Origin: Pseudomonas guariconensis
GTDB lineage: Bacteria > Pseudomonadota > Gammaproteobacteria > Pseudomonadales > Pseudomonadaceae
Direction of reading: 5' to 3'
DNA length: 46,243 bases
NCBI RefSeq assembly: GCF_015680235.1
Contig: NZ_JADLJL010000038.1
Coordinates: 1 to 46,243, forward strand
The position numbers were made by a program, and so were the translations under genes. Of the stretch, positions 1-8,739 are shown piece after piece. The number at the start of each line of letters is the position of its first letter. The stretch's first letter is position 1. Under the pieces are notes generated by a model. It searched no databases. It was not told the DNA's origin and saw only the letters and a program-made list of their open reading frames with translations.

Positions 1-64
1 CAGCGCAGCCCGAAGGACTGGGATGTCTCTCATGGAACACGCGTAGCTAGTTGATTTGCGAGGC

Positions 65-165
65 CCTGTGGGAGCGGGCTTGTCCCGCGATCGGGCCAGG
101 CCCGATCTCCCCGGCGCCTGGCAAGGGCTTCGCCCTTGATCGCGGCGCAAGGCCGCTCCTACAGG
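65..165. repeat. REP element pair (inverted)
   Basis: Two REP sequences face each other: one begins CCTGTGGGAGCGGGCTTG at 65 and the other ends GGCCGCTCCTACAGG at 165. Between them, 114-142 is the reverse complement of the REP-flanking segment found in the 87-bp tandem repeat at the far end of the window. The stop codon of the neighbouring minus-strand gene lies inside the right-hand REP. Confidence 0.85.
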
Positions 166-1037
166 GGATCAGCGCTAAACGGCGCCTGACCCTTCAGGAT
201 GGCGGCATAGCCTTCCTTGTAGCTCGGATACTGCGGCATCCACCCCAACGCCCGCGCCCGTGCGTTGCTGCAGCGTTTACTACCGGTGCGGCGTACCCGC
301 TGCTCATCCGACCACTCGGTGACGCCCATGTGCTGGCGCAACCAGGCCACCACCTCGGCCAGGGGCGCCGGGTCGTCGTCCACGCCGATATAACAACCTT
401 TCAGCGCCACGTCACGGGCATCGGCCTGCAGCAGGAAAGCCAGCAAGCCCGCCGCATCCTCGGCGTGGATACGATTGCCATACAGCGGTGGCTCCTCGGC
501 GACCCGATACCCCTGACGCACCTGGCTCAGCAGCCATTCGCGCCCCGGGCCGTAGATACCGGTCAGACGTACGACGGTCGCAGGAAGACCACTGTCGACT
601 GCCAACCGCTCGGCCTCCAGCATCACCCGCCCCGAATAGCCCTGCGGCTCGGTCTCGGCATCTTCATCGATCCACTGGCCATCAGCCTGCGCATACACGC
701 TGCTACTGGAAACGAACAGAATCCGCCGCGGCCGCTGTTCGCGCTCGCCCAGCCAGCCCAGCACATGACGCAACCCCTCGACATAGGCCTGCTGGTAACC
801 CGCCTCGTCGTGCTGGCTGGCCGCCACGCAATACACCAGGTAATCCGGCGACTGCGCCGGCCAGGCCACGGGAATCGTCGGCTCGGCCAGGTCGGCGGCG
901 ATCGGCCGAACGCCTGCCGGAAGGTGCTCGACCGAGCGCCGCAAGCCGCTGACCTGCCAACCCTGGGCAAGCAGCTGCCGCGCCAGGCGGCCACCTACAT
1001 CACCACAGCCCACGATCAACACGGATGGTTCCGACAT
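159..1037 (-). CDS. NAD(P)-binding epimerase/dehydratase-like protein (YeeZ-type)
   Basis: A 292-residue soluble protein of the extended short-chain dehydrogenase/NAD-dependent epimerase superfamily. A glycine-rich dinucleotide-binding loop (GCGDVGG, residues 10-16) follows the first beta strand, and a serine-rich strand VSSSSVY sits where the catalytic Ser/Thr region is expected. The usual Tyr-xxx-Lys pair is not evident; the best candidate tyrosine is followed by SGR, so it may be a non-classical member such as E. coli YeeZ. The substrate is unknown. I chose the ATG at 1037 because GGAG lies 7 bases upstream; a TTG two codons earlier has no well-spaced ribosome site. The TAG stop falls inside a REP element, so the last few residues may be a product of REP insertion. 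The family call is firm; the function is not. Confidence 0.85.
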   Translation of the reverse strand: MSEPSVLIVGCGDVGGRLARQLLAQGWQVSGLRRSVEHLPAGVRPIAADLAEPTIPVAWPAQSPDYLVYCVAASQHDEAGYQQAYVEGLRHVLGWLGEREQRPRRILFVSSSSVYAQADGQWIDEDAETEPQGYSGRVMLEAERLAVDSGLPATVVRLTGIYGPGREWLLSQVRQGYRVAEEPPLYGNRIHAEDAAGLLAFLLQADARDVALKGCYIGVDDDPAPLAEVVAWLRQHMGVTEWSDEQRVRRTGSKRCSNARARALGWMPQYPSYKEGYAAILKGQAPFSADPL

Positions 1038-1043
1038 CTCCAA

Positions 1044-1227
1044 ACTCCCAAGGCCAAAGGTTCAGGCTAGCCGGATTAATCGATGGGCGGCTAGACGTTG
1101 GTTAAAAAAGGCAACTTTATTACTTCTGCTAACAAGAATTACTTGCAATAATGGCGCCCTGTCTGTTCTCGGCCTGTCTCGAGGCCGTGGGGAACATCAA
1201 TCTTTTTCTTCATCAGGTCCGGCCAGC
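1044..1227 (+). promoter_or_regulatory. exbB upstream region with AT-rich imperfect dyad
   Basis: This 184-base gap is much richer in A+T than its surroundings between about 1100 and 1155. It contains an imperfect dyad at 1138-1152 (ATTA, TTGCAA, TAAT). TonB systems are often controlled by Fur, but I cannot match a convincing Fur box here, so this is only a likely promoter region for exbB-exbD-tonB. Confidence 0.3.
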
Positions 1228-2223
1228 ATGACACGTACTCAACCCTCCGCTTCGCCAACCACATCGCGCGCCTGGCGCGCCATCGCCGCGCTGACCCTCA
1301 GCCTGGTGCTGGCCCCGGCAGCCATGGCCGATGAGCCTGTCGCCCCCGCCACCAACGCCCCGGCAGCCGCCGCAGCCCCCGCGGCTCCCGCGCAGGCCCC
1401 GGCAGCCGATGCCAAGGCGCCGGCCGACGCCGTCAATGCCAACGCCGCAGCCGCACCGGCCGACGCCCAGGCAGCAGGCGACGAGAATGTCCAGGCCCTG
1501 GCCGAAGACACTTCCCTGGGCATGGCCCATGACCTGTCCCCCTGGGGCATGTACAAGAACGCCGACGTGGTCGTCAAAGCCGTGATGATTGGCCTGGCCA
1601 TCGCGTCGCTGATCACCTGGACCATCTGGATCGCCAAGGGCTTCGAGCTGATGGGTGCCAAGCGCCGCCTGCGTGGCGAGGTTGCCCTGCTGAAGAAGGC
1701 CGCCAGCCTCAAGGAAGCCAGCGATGCCGCCAACAAGCCAGGCACCCTGGCCCACACGCTGGTCCATGATGCCCTGGATGAAATGCGCCTGTCGGCCAAC
1801 ACCCGCGAGAAAGAAGGCATCAAGGAGCGCGTGAGCTTCCGCCTGGAGCGTCTGGTCGCCGCCAGCGGCCGCAACATGAGCAGCGGCACCGGCCTGCTCG
1901 CCACCATCGGTTCCACCGCCCCGTTCGTGGGCCTGTTCGGTACCGTCTGGGGCATCATGAACAGCTTCATCGGCATCGCCAAGACCCAGACCACCAACCT
2001 GGCCGTGGTCGCCCCCGGTATCGCCGAAGCCCTGTTGGCCACTGCCCTGGGCCTGGTCGCGGCGATTCCTGCCGTGGTCATCTACAACGTCTTCGCCCGC
2101 TCCATCGCCGGCTACAAGGCCCAGGTCTCCGACGCCTCGGCGCAGGTTCTGCTGCTGGTCAGCCGTGACCTGGACCACCAGGGCAGCGAGCGCGTCGCCC
2201 CACACGTGGTCAAAGTGGGGTAA
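1228..2223 (+). CDS. exbB: TonB-system energizer ExbB
   Basis: Inner-membrane proton-channel subunit of the ExbB-ExbD-TonB motor that energises uptake of iron-siderophores and other ligands across the outer membrane. The 331-residue protein has an N-terminal signal-like segment (to about residue 34) and an Ala/Pro-rich stretch (35-82), the long N-terminal extension seen in pseudomonad ExbB and absent in E. coli. Membrane segments are near 113-136, 222-248 and 262-288, and the last two form the MotA/TolQ/ExbB domain. It is followed after 3 bases by exbD, and exbD overlaps tonB, so the three form one operon. TolQ is the main alternative, but the exbD-tonB context and the extension favour ExbB. 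Confidence 0.96.
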   Translation: MTRTQPSASPTTSRAWRAIAALTLSLVLAPAAMADEPVAPATNAPAAAAAPAAPAQAPAADAKAPADAVNANAAAAPADAQAAGDENVQALAEDTSLGMAHDLSPWGMYKNADVVVKAVMIGLAIASLITWTIWIAKGFELMGAKRRLRGEVALLKKAASLKEASDAANKPGTLAHTLVHDALDEMRLSANTREKEGIKERVSFRLERLVAASGRNMSSGTGLLATIGSTAPFVGLFGTVWGIMNSFIGIAKTQTTNLAVVAPGIAEALLATALGLVAAIPAVVIYNVFARSIAGYKAQVSDASAQVLLLVSRDLDHQGSERVAPHVVKVG

Positions 2224-2226
2224 GCC

Positions 2227-2655
2227 ATGGGCCTGCATCTCAACGAAGGTGGCGACGACCTCGCCGAAAACCACGAAATCAACGTCACGCCTTTCATCGA
2301 CGTGATGCTGGTGCTGCTGATCATTTTCATGGTCGCGGCACCGCTGGCCACCGTCGACATCAAGGTCGACCTGCCTGCCTCCAGCGCCAAGCCGGCGCCA
2401 AGGCCGGAAAAGCCGGTGTTCGTCAGCGTCAAGACCGACAAGAAGCTGTACGTCGGCGATGACGAGGTGGCCCAGCGCGACCAACTCGGTGCGATGCTCG
2501 ACGCCAAGACCAAGGGCGACAAGGAAACCACCATCTTCTTCCAGGCCGACAAGGGTGTTGACTACGGCGACCTGATGGATGTGATGAACACCATGCGCGC
2601 GGCCGGCTACCTCAAGGTCGGCCTGGTCGGCCTCGAAACGGCAGCCAAGCAATGA
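2227..2655 (+). CDS. exbD: TonB-system protein ExbD
   Basis: A 142-residue inner-membrane partner of ExbB with one transmembrane helix (about 22-42) and a periplasmic domain. The essential membrane aspartate is present as D25 in the motif TPFIDVMLVLLIIF, the same position as in E. coli ExbD; it carries protons through the motor. The gene starts 3 bases after exbB and its stop overlaps the tonB start as ATGA, which implies translational coupling and balanced subunit synthesis. The family is certain; the only alternative is TolR, which would not be followed by tonB. Confidence 0.96.
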   Translation: MGLHLNEGGDDLAENHEINVTPFIDVMLVLLIIFMVAAPLATVDIKVDLPASSAKPAPRPEKPVFVSVKTDKKLYVGDDEVAQRDQLGAMLDAKTKGDKETTIFFQADKGVDYGDLMDVMNTMRAAGYLKVGLVGLETAAKQ

Positions 2656-3386
2656 CGAACACACGGTCCAACCTGGCGCGCTACGGCGTCAGCCTGGCGA
2701 TCGTGCTGGGCGTGCACGCCCTGGCGGTGCTGCTGACGCTGAACTGGTCGGTGCCCCAGGCCATCGAGCTGCCGCCGGCCGCCATGATGGTCGAGCTGGC
2801 GCCGCTTCCGGCACCGGCTCCACCGCCACCGCCCAAGGCCGCGCCCAAGCCTCCGGCCCCGGTCGAGGAGCCGCCGCTGCCCAAACTGGTAGAAGCGCCC
2901 AAGCCGAAGATCGCCATTCCCAAGCCGCCTAAGCCGAAGGCCAAGCCACAGCCGCCCAAGCCCGAGAAGAAGCCTGAGCCGCCCAAGGACCTGCCGCCGG
3001 CCAAGGAAGAAGTCGTCGATACGCCGCCAAGCAACACCCCACCGCAGAAGTCGGCGGCACCGGCACCGAGCGTCGCGGCCAACAGCAAAGCCCTGCCGAC
3101 CTGGCAGAGCGACCTGCTGCGCCATCTGGCCAAATACAAGCGTTACCCGGAAGACGCACGCCGCCGTGGCCTGCAAGGTATCAACCGCTTGCGTTTCGTG
3201 GTCGATGCCGATGGCAAGGTGCTGTCGTTCGCCCTCGCTGGCGGTTCGGGCAGCGCGGCACTGGACCGGGCAACCCTGGAGATGATCCGCCGGGCCCAGC
3301 CCGTACCCAAGCCGCCGAAGGAACTGCTGAACAATGGCCAGATCGAGGTGGTAGCGCCGTTCGTCTACTCGCTGGATCGCCGCTGA
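2652..3386 (+). CDS. tonB: Energy transducer TonB
   Basis: A 244-residue periplasm-spanning protein that couples the ExbBD motor to outer-membrane TonB-dependent receptors. It has an N-terminal membrane anchor (about 11-31) with the conserved histidine H22. A long proline/lysine-rich rigid segment follows (about 45-130, many Pro-Pro and Lys-Pro pairs). The globular TonB C-terminal domain covers roughly 150-240 and has the typical YPEDARRRGLQG element. The start codon overlaps the exbD stop by 4 bases. It is the third gene of the operon and no strong terminator follows before oxyR. Confidence 0.96.
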   Translation: MTNTRSNLARYGVSLAIVLGVHALAVLLTLNWSVPQAIELPPAAMMVELAPLPAPAPPPPPKAAPKPPAPVEEPPLPKLVEAPKPKIAIPKPPKPKAKPQPPKPEKKPEPPKDLPPAKEEVVDTPPSNTPPQKSAAPAPSVAANSKALPTWQSDLLRHLAKYKRYPEDARRRGLQGINRLRFVVDADGKVLSFALAGGSGSAALDRATLEMIRRAQPVPKPPKELLNNGQIEVVAPFVYSLDRR

Positions 3387-3480
3387 GGCGTTTGCTTCTG
3401 TCACAAAACGGCAAGTCTGATAACGTGCGTCTATCGATTGCAGCCGCTATGCTGGGGCCGCAACTTCATGGACGCACGTT

Positions 3481-4407
3481 ATGACCCTCACAGAATTACG
3501 CTACATCGTCACACTCGCCCAGGAGCAGCATTTCGGCCATGCCGCCGAGCGTTGCCATGTCAGCCAGCCGACCCTGTCGGTCGGGGTGAAGAAGCTCGAG
3601 GACGAGCTTGGCGTACTGATCTTCGAACGCAGCAAGAGCGCGGTGCGCCTGACCCCGGTCGGCGAAAGCATCGTCGCCCAGGCCCAGAAGGTCCTGGAAC
3701 AGGCCCAGGGCATCCGCGAATTGGCCCAGGCCGGCAAGAACCAGCTGACCGCGCCCCTGAAGGTAGGTGCCATCTACACCGTCGGCCCCTATCTGTTCCC
3801 GCACCTCATCCCCCAGCTGCACCGGGTCGCCCCGCAGATGCCGCTGTACATCGAGGAAAACTTCACCCACGTACTGCGCGAGAAGCTGCGCAACGGCGAA
3901 CTGGACGCAGTGATCATCGCCCTGCCGTTCAACGAGGCCGACGTGCTGACCCTGCCGCTGTACGACGAGCCCTTCTATGCGCTGATGCCGGCCGACCACC
4001 CTTGGACCGCCAAGAAGACCATCGACACGGCCATGCTCAACGACAAGAGCCTGTTGCTGCTTGGTGAAGGCCACTGCTTCCGCGACCAGGTGCTCGAGGC
4101 CTGCCCGACCATCAACAAGGGCGGCGAAGGCTCCAAGCACACCACGGTCGAGTCCAGCTCGCTGGAAACCATACGCCACATGGTCGCCTCGGGGCTGGGC
4201 GTGTCGATCCTGCCGTTGTCGGCTGTTCACAGCCATCATTATGCCCCCGGCGTGATCGAAGTGCGTCCATTGACCCCACCCTCGCCTTTCCGCACCGTGG
4301 CCATCGCCTGGCGTGCCAGCTTCCCGCGGCCGAAGGCCATCGAGATCCTCGCCGACTCGATCCGCCTCTGCTCGGTCGCCAAGCCGCCCGCGGACAAATC
4401 GGCCTGA
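3481..4407 (+). CDS. oxyR: Hydrogen-peroxide-sensing LysR regulator OxyR
   Basis: A 308-residue LysR-type activator of catalase, alkyl hydroperoxide reductase and related genes. The helix-turn-helix is at about 18-37, followed by the two-lobed sensor domain. The redox pair is C199 (GEGHCF) and C208 (EACPT), at exactly the E. coli OxyR positions; peroxide oxidises them to a disulphide. The ATG at 3481 gives the family's usual length. recG starts only 4 bases after the stop, so the two genes are almost certainly co-transcribed; an oxyR-recG operon is known from P. aeruginosa and links oxidative-stress sensing to DNA repair. Confidence 0.97.
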   Translation: MTLTELRYIVTLAQEQHFGHAAERCHVSQPTLSVGVKKLEDELGVLIFERSKSAVRLTPVGESIVAQAQKVLEQAQGIRELAQAGKNQLTAPLKVGAIYTVGPYLFPHLIPQLHRVAPQMPLYIEENFTHVLREKLRNGELDAVIIALPFNEADVLTLPLYDEPFYALMPADHPWTAKKTIDTAMLNDKSLLLLGEGHCFRDQVLEACPTINKGGEGSKHTTVESSSLETIRHMVASGLGVSILPLSAVHSHHYAPGVIEVRPLTPPSPFRTVAIAWRASFPRPKAIEILADSIRLCSVAKPPADKSA

Positions 4408-4411
4408 GCCC

Positions 4412-6490
4412 ATGACCGAGCTGTCGAACGTCCCGGTCACCGCCCTCAAGGGCGTGGGCGATGCCATGGCCGAAAAACTGGCCAAGGTTGGCCTGGAGAA
4501 CCTCCAGGACCTACTGTTCCACCTGCCTCTGCGCTACCAGGACCGCACCCGCGTGGTGCCCATCGGTGCCTTGCGCCCAGGCCAGGACGCGGTGATCGAA
4601 GGCGTGGTCAGCGGTGCCGACGTGACCATGGGCAAGCGCCGCAGCCTGGTGGTGAGGCTGGGCGACGGTACTGGCGTGCTGAGCCTGCGCTTCTACCACT
4701 TCAGCAATGCCCAGAAGGAAGGCCTCAAGCGTGGCACCCACCTGCGCTGCTACGGCGAGGCCCGCCCCGGTGCGTCAGGGCTGGAGATCTACCACCCGGA
4801 ATACCGCGCGCTCAATGGCAGCGAACCCGCACCACCGGTGGAACAGACCCTGACGCCGATCTACCCCACCACCGAAGGCCTGACCCAGCAACGCCTGCGC
4901 CTGCTCTGCCAGCAGAGCCTGGCCATGCTCGGCCCCCGTAGCCTGCCGGACTGGCTGCCTGCGGAACTGGCCCGGGACTACCAGCTGGCGCCGCTGGATG
5001 ACGCCATCCGCTACCTGCACAACCCTCCGGCCGACGCCGACTTGGAAGAACTCGCCGAGGGCCAGCACTGGGCCCAGCACCGCCTGGCCTTCGAAGAGTT
5101 GCTGACCCACCAGCTTTCCCAGCAACGCCTGCGCGAAAGCCTGCGCACCCTGCGCGCCCCGGTGTTGCTCAAGGCCAGCCGCCTGCCGGCGCAGTACCTG
5201 GCCAACCTGGGCTTCAGCCCCACCGGCGCCCAGCAACGGGTCGCCAACGAGATCGCCTATGACCTCAGCCAGCATGAGCCGATGATGCGCCTGGTCCAGG
5301 GCGATGTCGGCGCCGGCAAGACCGTGGTCGCCGCCCTCGCCGCACTCCAGGCCCTGGAGGCCGGCTATCAGGTGGCGCTGATGGCGCCTACCGAGATCCT
5401 TGCCGAGCAGCATTACCTGACCTTCAAGCGCTGGCTCGAGCCCCTGGGCATCGAAGTGGCATGGCTGGCCGGCAAGCTCAAGGGCAAGGCCCGCGCCAGC
5501 GCGCTCGAGCAGATCGCCAGCGGCGTACCGATGGTGGTCGGCACCCATGCCCTGTTCCAGGAGGAAGTGAAGTTCCGTCACCTGGCCCTGGCGATCATCG
5601 ACGAACAGCACCGTTTTGGCGTGCAACAGCGCCTGGCCCTGCGTCAGAAAGGCGTGGCCGGCCAGCTGTGCCCGCATCAGCTGATCATGACCGCCACACC
5701 GATCCCGCGCACGCTGGCCATGAGCGCCTACGCCGACCTGGACACCTCGGTACTCGACGAACTGCCGCCTGGCCGCACCCCGGTCAATACCGTGCTGGTG
5801 GCCGACAGCCGCCGCTTCGAGGTGGTCGAGCGGGTGCGCGCCGCCTGCGCCGAGGGGCGCCAGGCGTACTGGGTGTGTACCTTGATCGAAGAGTCCGAGG
5901 AACTGACCTGCCAGGCCGCCGAAAGCACCTTCGAGGAGCTCGGCAGCGCCCTGGGCGAGCTGCGTGTGGGCTTGATCCACGGGCGTATGAAGCCGGCAGA
6001 GAAAGCCGCGGTGATGGCCGAGTTCAAGGCCGGCAACCTCCAATTGCTGGTCGCTACCACGGTCATCGAGGTGGGAGTGGACGTGCCCAACGCCAGCCTG
6101 ATGATCATCGAGAACCCCGAGCGCCTGGGCCTGGCCCAGTTGCACCAGCTGCGCGGTCGAGTGGGCCGGGGTAGCGCCGTCAGCCATTGCGTGCTGCTCT
6201 ACCACCCGCCTTTGTCGCAGATCGGCCGCGAACGGCTGGGCATCATGCGCGAAACCAACGATGGGTTCGTGATCGCCGAGAAAGACCTGGAGTTGCGCGG
6301 TCCCGGGGAAATGCTGGGGACCCGCCAGACCGGCCTGCTGCAATTCAAGGTGGCCGACCTGATGCGCGACGCCGACCTGCTCCCGGCAGTGCGCGATGCC
6401 GCCCAGGCGCTGCTGGCACGCTGGCCGGACCACGTCAGCCCACTGCTCGATCGCTGGTTGCGCCATGGCCAACAGTACGGGCAGGTGTGA
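4412..6490 (+). CDS. recG: ATP-dependent DNA helicase RecG
   Basis: A 692-residue superfamily-2 helicase that remodels stalled replication forks and branch-migrates Holliday junctions. The N-terminal wedge/OB region occupies about 1-270. The motor follows, with Walker A GDVGAGKT at 297-304, a DEQH box at 397-400 and the helicase motif III region TATPIPRTLA. The C-terminal half carries LRGRVGRG (motif VI) and the RecG-specific ELRGPGEMLGTRQTG element. I chose the ATG at 4412, just after the oxyR stop; a reading frame open further upstream merely overlaps oxyR. No promoter is needed if it is transcribed from oxyR. Confidence 0.97.
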   Translation: MTELSNVPVTALKGVGDAMAEKLAKVGLENLQDLLFHLPLRYQDRTRVVPIGALRPGQDAVIEGVVSGADVTMGKRRSLVVRLGDGTGVLSLRFYHFSNAQKEGLKRGTHLRCYGEARPGASGLEIYHPEYRALNGSEPAPPVEQTLTPIYPTTEGLTQQRLRLLCQQSLAMLGPRSLPDWLPAELARDYQLAPLDDAIRYLHNPPADADLEELAEGQHWAQHRLAFEELLTHQLSQQRLRESLRTLRAPVLLKASRLPAQYLANLGFSPTGAQQRVANEIAYDLSQHEPMMRLVQGDVGAGKTVVAALAALQALEAGYQVALMAPTEILAEQHYLTFKRWLEPLGIEVAWLAGKLKGKARASALEQIASGVPMVVGTHALFQEEVKFRHLALAIIDEQHRFGVQQRLALRQKGVAGQLCPHQLIMTATPIPRTLAMSAYADLDTSVLDELPPGRTPVNTVLVADSRRFEVVERVRAACAEGRQAYWVCTLIEESEELTCQAAESTFEELGSALGELRVGLIHGRMKPAEKAAVMAEFKAGNLQLLVATTVIEVGVDVPNASLMIIENPERLGLAQLHQLRGRVGRGSAVSHCVLLYHPPLSQIGRERLGIMRETNDGFVIAEKDLELRGPGEMLGTRQTGLLQFKVADLMRDADLLPAVRDAAQALLARWPDHVSPLLDRWLRHGQQYGQV

Positions 6491-6520
6491 CCCCCCTGGC
6501 CATCTGTTCTGCTCGCCTCC

Positions 6521-6637
6521 CTGGAGGAGCGGGCTTGCCCCGCGAAAAGGGCGCGAAGCGGCCCCGGGATCTTCGCCCTGCCAGAAATCTCGGGGCTGCC
6601 TTGCAGCCCTTTCGCGGCGCAAGGCCGCTCCTACAGG
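6521..6637. repeat. REP element pair downstream of recG
   Basis: Two inverted REP copies: GGAGCGGGCTTGCCCCGCG near 6525 and its counterpart GGCGCAAGGCCGCTCCTACAGG ending at 6637. A degenerate third copy (TAGGAGCGCAGCCCCACAGG) follows at 6664-6683. They fill most of the 285-base gap between recG and the next gene. Confidence 0.8.
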
Positions 6638-6715
6638 ATCATGTGAAACCTTCGAGGCCCCAGTAGGAGCGCAGCCCCACAGGCTGGATGATTTCTTCCG
6701 ATGACACAGAATGGA

Positions 6716-6775
6716 TCCAGCTTCCGGTCCAGGCTGGTTATACTTCGCGTTTAAAGAAAACCGTGGACACAGACC
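6716..6775 (+). promoter_or_regulatory. Possible promoter of the HDOD gene
   Basis: TATACT at 6739-6744 is a good match to a -10 element and lies 31 bases before the start codon. No good -35 hexamer is seen at the right distance, so this is tentative. Confidence 0.35.
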
Positions 6776-8179
6776 ATGACTGAAGTTGCCTTGGACACCG
6801 CAACCCCACACGCACCGTCTGTCATCCGGCTTTTGCTCGACAAGCTTGGCGTGCCCTACCGCGAAGTACCCGAGCATGCGCGGCTGCCGGCCAACGCACG
6901 TGTCCAGGCGATTCTCCTAGACGACGAGGTCGGCGCCCTGTTGGTGCTGTTCCCGCAGAACCAACTGCTGGACCTCAACCGCCTGGCCGAGCTGACCGGG
7001 CGCAAGCTGGTGGCCGTGCCGCTGGCGCGTCTGAAGCACATGCTCGACAAGCACGCCCTCAAGACCCTACCTGGGATCCCGGCGCTGACCAGCTACCCGT
7101 GCCTCTACGAAGCCAGCCTGTTGCAGGCCGACAACCTGCTGATCCAGTCCGGCGAGCGCGGCCTGTTGCTCGAAATCCCACGCGATGCCTTCAAGCGCAT
7201 GCTGGCCAAGGCCAGCGCCGGCCACTTCGGGGAACAGATCGAGGACATTCGCCCGAACCTCGACCGCCCCGACGATGACTCCAAGGAAATCAGCCGCGCC
7301 GTCCAGGCCTTCACCGCCCGCCGTATCCAGCAACGCCTGGAGCAGACCATCGAGATCCCGCCGCTGGCCGACACAGCGCAGAAGATCATCAAGCTGCGCG
7401 TCGATCCCAATGCCAGCATCGACGACATCACCGGTGTGGTGGAAACCGACCCGGCCCTGGCGGCCCAGGTGGTCAGCTGGGCCGCATCGCCCTACTACGC
7501 GTCCCCGGGCAAGATCCGCTCGGTGGAGGATGCCATCGTCCGGGTGCTGGGCTTCGACCTGGTGATCAACCTGGCCCTGGGCCTGGCACTGGGTAAGACC
7601 TTGAGCCTGCCCAAAGACCATCCCCAGGAAGCCACGCCATACTGGCAACAGTCGATCTACACCGCCGCGGTGATCGAAGGCCTGACCCGCGCCATGCCAC
7701 GGGCCGAACGCCCCGAGGCGGGCCTGACCTACCTGGCTGGCCTGCTGCACAACTTCGGCTACCTGTTGCTGGCCCACGTCTTCCCGCCGCACTTTTCGCT
7801 GATCTGTCGGCACCTTGAGGTCAACCCTCACCTGTGCCACACCTTCGTGGAACAGCACCTGCTGGGCATCAGCCGCGAACAGATCGGTGCCTGGCTGATG
7901 AAGCTATGGGACATGCCGGAAGAGCTCTCCACCGCGCTGCGCTTCCAGCACGACCCGAGCTATGACGGTGAATATGCAGCCTTCCCCAACCTGGTATGCC
8001 TGGCAGTACGCTTGCTACGTGCCCGTGGCATTGGCACGGGGCCCCAGGAAGAGATTCCGGATGCCTTGCTCGAACGCCTGAGCCTGACCCGGGAGAAGGC
8101 GGAAGAGGCGGTGAGCAAGGTGCTGGAAGCCGAGACGCTGTTGCGCGAGCTGGCGTCGCAGTTCCATGCGCCGCATTGA
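6776..8179 (+). CDS. YbaK-like/HDOD two-domain protein
   Basis: A 467-residue cytoplasmic protein with two parts. Residues about 12-150 resemble the YbaK/ProX aminoacyl-tRNA deacylase fold, but the conserved catalytic lysine of that family is not apparent, so this half is probably a ligand- or RNA-binding relic. Residues about 190-400 form an HDOD domain (starts IPPLADTAQKIIKL; the metal-binding HD pair is replaced by HN in LLHNFGYLLL near 323, as is usual in HDOD). HDOD proteins act in signalling and regulation without phosphodiesterase activity. The gene stands alone between REP-rich gaps. The domain calls are good; the cellular role is unknown. Confidence 0.8.
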   Translation: MTEVALDTATPHAPSVIRLLLDKLGVPYREVPEHARLPANARVQAILLDDEVGALLVLFPQNQLLDLNRLAELTGRKLVAVPLARLKHMLDKHALKTLPGIPALTSYPCLYEASLLQADNLLIQSGERGLLLEIPRDAFKRMLAKASAGHFGEQIEDIRPNLDRPDDDSKEISRAVQAFTARRIQQRLEQTIEIPPLADTAQKIIKLRVDPNASIDDITGVVETDPALAAQVVSWAASPYYASPGKIRSVEDAIVRVLGFDLVINLALGLALGKTLSLPKDHPQEATPYWQQSIYTAAVIEGLTRAMPRAERPEAGLTYLAGLLHNFGYLLLAHVFPPHFSLICRHLEVNPHLCHTFVEQHLLGISREQIGAWLMKLWDMPEELSTALRFQHDPSYDGEYAAFPNLVCLAVRLLRARGIGTGPQEEIPDALLERLSLTREKAEEAVSKVLEAETLLRELASQFHAPH

Positions 8180-8210
8180 GCTGCGCAGGTAGGCCGGAAC
8201 AGGCGCCCTA

Positions 8211-8585
8211 TCAGGCTTTTTTCTTCGGCCTCAGGTATTTCATCAGCCCCTGGAACCAGATAACCAGCGCCGGGTTGCCCTTGATCTGGATGCTCTTGTC
8301 TTGGATCCCCTGCATGAAGGCCAGTTGCTTGTTGCCGGCCTGCAGGGTGGCGAAGCCGTAGGCCGCATCCTTGAAGGCGATGGCGAAGGCCGGCTGGGGA
8401 TGCAGGCCGCCCTTGCTGCTGATGCGCTCGCCACTGACGATGAAATGCCGGCCCACCTTGCCATCGAGGGTCTGCATCTGGAAGACCAGGTCCTTGTCCC
8501 GCAATTGTTGCTGAAACGCCGGGTTGTTGCGGCTGGCCCGAGCCATCAGCATCCCCATGGCCCAGAGCAGGAAGCGAAACTTCAT
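8211..8585 (-). CDS. SCP2-like sterol/lipid-carrier domain protein
   Basis: A 124-residue small basic protein. After a hydrophobic N-terminal helix (about 4-16) there is a domain resembling the SCP2 sterol-transfer fold: alternating strands, a central GRHFIVSGERISSKGG stretch, and the late segment IQIKGNPALVIWFQGLMKYL typical of SCP2-like proteins. It ends in the lysine cluster KKK. I chose the ATG at 8585 because GAGG lies 8 bases upstream. The same frame is open much further upstream but there runs through the hupA terminator and over hupA, so that part is not coding. The ligand is unknown. Confidence 0.72.
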   Translation of the reverse strand: MKFRFLLWAMGMLMARASRNNPAFQQQLRDKDLVFQMQTLDGKVGRHFIVSGERISSKGGLHPQPAFAIAFKDAAYGFATLQAGNKQLAFMQGIQDKSIQIKGNPALVIWFQGLMKYLRPKKKA

Positions 8586-8680
8586 CGACACGCCTCGACT
8601 AAAAAGTGACTGAGCCGCGCAGTTTATCCTTTTATCGAACGTGAAATGCAACTCTGCTGTTTCCGGCTTTTTCCGTCGCC

Positions 8681-8713
8681 AAAAATGCACAACGGGCGCC
8701 CAGGGCGCCCGTT
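8681..8713 (-). terminator. Intrinsic terminator of hupA
   Basis: An 11-bp perfect inverted repeat (AACGGGCGCCC at 8691-8701 and GGGCGCCCGTT at 8703-8713) lies 26 bases beyond the hupA stop. On the minus strand it is followed by a short T run (complement of AAAAA at 8681-8685). Confidence 0.75.
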
Positions 8714-8739
8714 TGGATAACAGGGTTATCGAAACCCGA

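Noticed and set aside
1138..1152. Fur box upstream of exbB
   Set aside because: Expected on biological grounds, but the sequence matches the Fur consensus poorly; kept only as a promoter region.
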